Part shown: one piece after another, positions 61,588 to 64,000 of the stretch
How positions within the stretch are numbered: the first letter of the stretch is position 1
How the letters are laid out: each line of letters opens with the position of its first letter
NCBI GenBank assembly: GCA_902492235.1
Contig: CABUKS010000004.1
Span: forward strand, 28,731-92,730
DNA length: 64,000 bases
DNA from: an uncultured Collinsella sp.
GTDB lineage: Bacteria > Actinomycetota > Coriobacteriia > Coriobacteriales > Coriobacteriaceae
Direction of reading: 5' to 3'
Position numbers and translations under genes: made by a program
Notes under the pieces: generated by a model
Told to the model about the DNA's origin: nothing
The model's input: only the letters and a program-made list of their open reading frames with translations
The model's database searches: none

Positions 61588-62358
61588 TTACTGGAGAGTT
61601 GCGTCGATTGCCTTGACCAGGGCGCTGCGCATGCCGGCGTCCTCGAGCGCAACGACGCCCTTGATGGTGGCACCACCGGGCGAGCATACGGCATCCTTCA
61701 TCGCCGCAGGATGCTGGCCAGTTGCAAGCTGCAGCTTTGCCGTACCCAACACCATCTGGCTCACAATGCGATAGGCATCGGCACGCGGGATACCGTGCTT
61801 GACCGCCGCATCGCCCAGGGCCTCGATTGCCATGGCGACAAATGCCGGAGCGCAACCACCCACCGTGCCGCCCACAAACAGCAGACTCGTATCGAGCTCG
61901 ACCACCGCACCGAGTTTGCCAAGCAGATCAAGCACCACTGCGCTCTGCTCATCACTAAGCGTGGAAGCCTTCTCGCAAGCGATGACGCCCTCGCCCACCG
62001 AAACCGGTGTGTTGGGCACCGTCGAGATATGCGCGACGCCCGGCAGGACCTGCTCCCACTTGGCACTGTCCCAGGTCCAGGCAACCGACAGAACGACCTT
62101 TTTGGCAAGAGCATCCTTGAGCGGGGCGAATACCTTCTCGATCATGTACGGTTTGACCGCAGCGACCACGATATCGGATGCGGCGACAACCTCGGCGGCA
62201 TCGTGGCAGGCGGCCATGCCGCGCGCCTCGCAGCGCTCAACCAGTGCGTCGTAGCGACCCGCACAGGCGCACATGTCGCTCGCAGCTACACCGGCAGCGA
62301 TCCAGCCATCGGCCATAGCGCTCGCCATATTGCCAAAACCGACAAATCCAATCTTCAT
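61588..62358 (-). CDS. proC: Pyrroline-5-carboxylate reductase
   Basis: The 256-residue enzyme makes proline from pyrroline-5-carboxylate with NAD(P)H. It opens with a Rossmann motif GFVGFGNMASAM (about 4-15), has the conserved AVKPYMI, and the C-terminal substrate motif PGGATIKGVVALEDAGMRSALVKAI. Length is close to the usual 260-275. It is a single gene, 73 bp after rlmH on the same strand, and its stop codon abuts the outer arm of a nested repeat. Confidence 0.93.
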   Translation of the reverse strand: MKIGFVGFGNMASAMADGWIAAGVAASDMCACAGRYDALVERCEARGMAACHDAAEVVAASDIVVAAVKPYMIEKVFAPLKDALAKKVVLSVAWTWDSAKWEQVLPGVAHISTVPNTPVSVGEGVIACEKASTLSDEQSAVVLDLLGKLGAVVELDTSLLFVGGTVGGCAPAFVAMAIEALGDAAVKHGIPRADAYRIVSQMVLGTAKLQLATGQHPAAMKDAVCSPGGATIKGVVALEDAGMRSALVKAIDATLQ

Positions 62359-62431
62359 ATCTCATAGTCCTTTCAGACACATTCCTCAAAACGAAAGGTA
62401 TTGTCCCACGCCATTGTTTCGTATTGCCGAC

Positions 62432-62902
62432 CTATTTGTGATACGGCTCGCCACGGCTGATCTTGCAGGCACGGTAAATCTGCTCTAGCAGCACCACACG
62501 CGCCAGGTTATGCGGCAAGGTAATGCGTCCAAAGCTGAGCATCTCGTCGGCTCGTGCGCGCACGTCATCGCTCACGCCGTCCGATCCGCCAATCACAAAG
62601 GCGATGTCGCTGCTGCCTCGCAGCATAAGATCGTCGAGCCTCGCCGAAAACTCCTCGCTCGAGCGCTCTTTGCCCTCAATGGCCAGCAGGATCACATGCG
62701 CTCGAGACGGCAGGGCAGCAAGAATCGCCGCCCCCTCCTTGTCGCGCGCGGCATCCACGCCGCCCGCCTTAGCCGGGTCGATATCGGCCACCTCGCGGAT
62801 ATCAACCTTGGCATAGGCACCTAGGCGCTTGGTGTACTCAGCGCACGCGTCCTTCCAAAAGCGCTCCTTGAGCTTACCGACGCAAACGACGGTGTATTTC
62901 AC
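62432..62902 (-). CDS. rlmH: 23S rRNA (pseudouridine1915-N3)-methyltransferase RlmH
   Basis: The 156-residue SPOUT methyltransferase modifies pseudouridine 1915 in 23S rRNA helix 69. It starts MKYTVVCVGKLKERFWKDACAEYTKRL and has the cofactor-knot motifs FVIGGSDGVSDDV and LSFGRITLPHNLARVVLLEQIYRACKISRGEPYHK, the latter ending in the invariant YHK. It begins 6 bp after the SPFH gene, so they are probably co-transcribed. Confidence 0.96.
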   Translation of the reverse strand: MKYTVVCVGKLKERFWKDACAEYTKRLGAYAKVDIREVADIDPAKAGGVDAARDKEGAAILAALPSRAHVILLAIEGKERSSEEFSARLDDLMLRGSSDIAFVIGGSDGVSDDVRARADEMLSFGRITLPHNLARVVLLEQIYRACKISRGEPYHK

Positions 62903-62908
62903 GCGCGT

Positions 62909-63847
62909 CTACTCCTTCGAATCGTTTTGAACTTTGCTGGCGGTCAGCATCTGCTCGAACATCGAGGCCGACTGCGAAAAGTCGCTCGGCAGCACGACCG
63001 TCGAGGTTTTACCCGTGCGAGCGAACTCCGTCATCATCTCGGACCACTGCGTAAACATGAACAGTTGGTTGGCCTCGTCATTGCCGACACCCGTCTCCTG
63101 GATGATCTCGAGCGAATCTTTGATACCCAGTGCAATGGCCTTGCGCTGGTTGGCGATGCCCTCGCCCGCCTTTTCCATAGCCTCGGCCTCGGCGGTCGCC
63201 TCGGTGACGCGCTTGATGCGGTCGGCCTCGGCGAGCTCCTGTGCCGCAGCGCGCTTGCGCTGGGCGGCGTTGATGTCGTTCATGGAGTTCTCGACCTCGG
63301 TCGGCAGTGCGATTTTGGTGATGAGCGTCGACACGAGGGTGAAGCCGTAGGCGGCCATCTGCTCGGAAACGGTAGCGTTGACATCCTTGGCGATGTCATC
63401 CTTCTTGGCAAAGACCTCATCGAGTGTGTAGACGGGAATCGAAGAGCGTAGGGCGTCGGTGATGAAGTCGCGCATCTGGTCGACGGGCTCCTGCAGCATG
63501 TAGTAGCCCTTGTAGATGCCCGAATCCGCCGGGCCAGCACCCATGTCATAGCTCACGTGATATTGAGCCGAGACCTCGAGGCCGATGGTCACGTTGTCCT
63601 GGGTCTTAACGTCGATGCCAAAACCGTTTTTCATGGTGCGCAGACTCACCGTGGCGGCTTTGCGGTCAATCACGGGTACCTTCATGTGGAAGCCCGCGTT
63701 GACGATGCGGTTAAACTTGCCCAGACGCTCGATGATCACGGCATGCTGCTGCTCAACGACATAGCAGGCGCTGGGAAGCAGCAGCAACAGGATAATGATG
63801 GGAATCAAAAGGCTGGTAAGGGCGGCGATGATACCGGACAACAGCAT
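62909..63847 (-). CDS. SPFH/Band 7 membrane protein (stomatin/prohibitin-like)
   Basis: The 312-residue protein has an N-terminal membrane segment (about 5-32, ending LLLLLPSACYVVEQQHAV) and an SPFH domain (about 33-205, RLGKFNRIVNAGFHMKVPVIDRKAATVSLR, TQDNVTIGLEVSAQYHV), then a coiled-coil helical tail (DINAAQRKRAAAQELAEADRIKRVTEATAEAEAMEKAGEG). Such proteins form membrane microdomains. The ATG at 63847 follows AGAGGAGA. It precedes rlmH by 6 bp; the partner NfeD protein often beside SPFH genes is not seen in the window. Confidence 0.9.
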   Translation of the reverse strand: MLLSGIIAALTSLLIPIIILLLLLPSACYVVEQQHAVIIERLGKFNRIVNAGFHMKVPVIDRKAATVSLRTMKNGFGIDVKTQDNVTIGLEVSAQYHVSYDMGAGPADSGIYKGYYMLQEPVDQMRDFITDALRSSIPVYTLDEVFAKKDDIAKDVNATVSEQMAAYGFTLVSTLITKIALPTEVENSMNDINAAQRKRAAAQELAEADRIKRVTEATAEAEAMEKAGEGIANQRKAIALGIKDSLEIIQETGVGNDEANQLFMFTQWSEMMTEFARTGKTSTVVLPSDFSQSASMFEQMLTASKVQNDSKE

Positions 63848-63945
63848 GGTCTCTCCTCTGATAGGCACACGTTGGCATTAGGATACCCGCACGAAGCAGC
63901 AACGTGACATCAACAAGAGGCCCATAACAAAAAAGCTCCCATTGC

Positions 63946-64000
63946 TGAACTGCACCCCAAAACTTGGACGGCTTAAATAAGAACTACGCCGCAAGGGACT
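63946..64000. mobile_element. Terminus of an IS3-family (IS150-type) element, cut by the window edge
   Basis: From TG at 63946 the sequence reads TGAACTGCACCCCAAAACTT, then GGAC, closely like the IS150-group inverted repeat that starts TGTACTGCACCC and carries TTGGAC. The element would extend to the right of the window. No transposase coding is visible before the end. Confidence 0.6.

Overview
The window is GC-rich and densely coded, and most genes lie on the minus strand. The gene set (uxaCBA, ebgAC, larABCD, paired feoA with feoB, cpsBCD, tandem YhgE/Pip proteins, Van-type and Pho-type two-component systems, no sporulation or respiratory genes) fits a gut Coriobacteriia actinobacterium, most likely a Collinsella relative. 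That assignment is inference from gene content and style, not from a marker search.

Layout. 1-5341: hexuronate catabolism (uxaC, uxaB, partial uxaA) with two palindromic operators and a LacI regulator. 5486-5686: a small FeoB-associated Cys-rich membrane protein. 5864-11058: a three-gene polysaccharide operon (GT2-GtrA fusion, BcsA-like synthase with a PilZ domain, polytopic membrane protein). 11189-14143: feoA-feoA-feoB with iron-type operators. 14376-16507: HPr and an amino-acid permease. 16661-21521: beta-galactosidase ebgA-ebgC with three operators and a divergent LacI gene. 21826-24505: aspS and serB. 24620-29244: nickel-pincer lactate racemase genes larB, larC1-only and a TetR gene on plus, larA-larD on minus. 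29620-37991: ppc, hisS, an MFS transporter, an M20 amidohydrolase and a DMT exporter. 38193-43199: two adjoining YhgE/Pip proteins. 43641-48470: htpG, a GNAT acetyltransferase and cpsC-cpsD-cpsB. 48666-55368: phoR, phoB, pstB, VanS/VanR-like genes and a divergent DD-carboxypeptidase. 55502-59231: tRNA-Ser(GCU), a large unrecognised TPR protein, and an array of three identical tRNA-Arg(ACG) genes mixed with two tRNA-derived chimeras. 59309-63847: a small unknown protein, serS, a 57-aa membrane protein, proC, rlmH and an SPFH protein. The window ends in the terminus of an IS3-family element.

The most unusual signal is not a gene. At least eight intergenic regions hold nested inverted repeats: long outer arms, different at each locus but complementary within it, enclosing an inner terminator-like hairpin. 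Separately, a tandem array of hairpins with a 61-62 bp period follows the ebg regulator. These two, with the tRNA-Arg array, are the best candidates for something undescribed. The gene content itself is mostly recognisable metabolism and regulation, with some oddities: a LarC without its C-terminal domain, an HPr with Asp at position 46, and a pstB with no pstSCA beside it.
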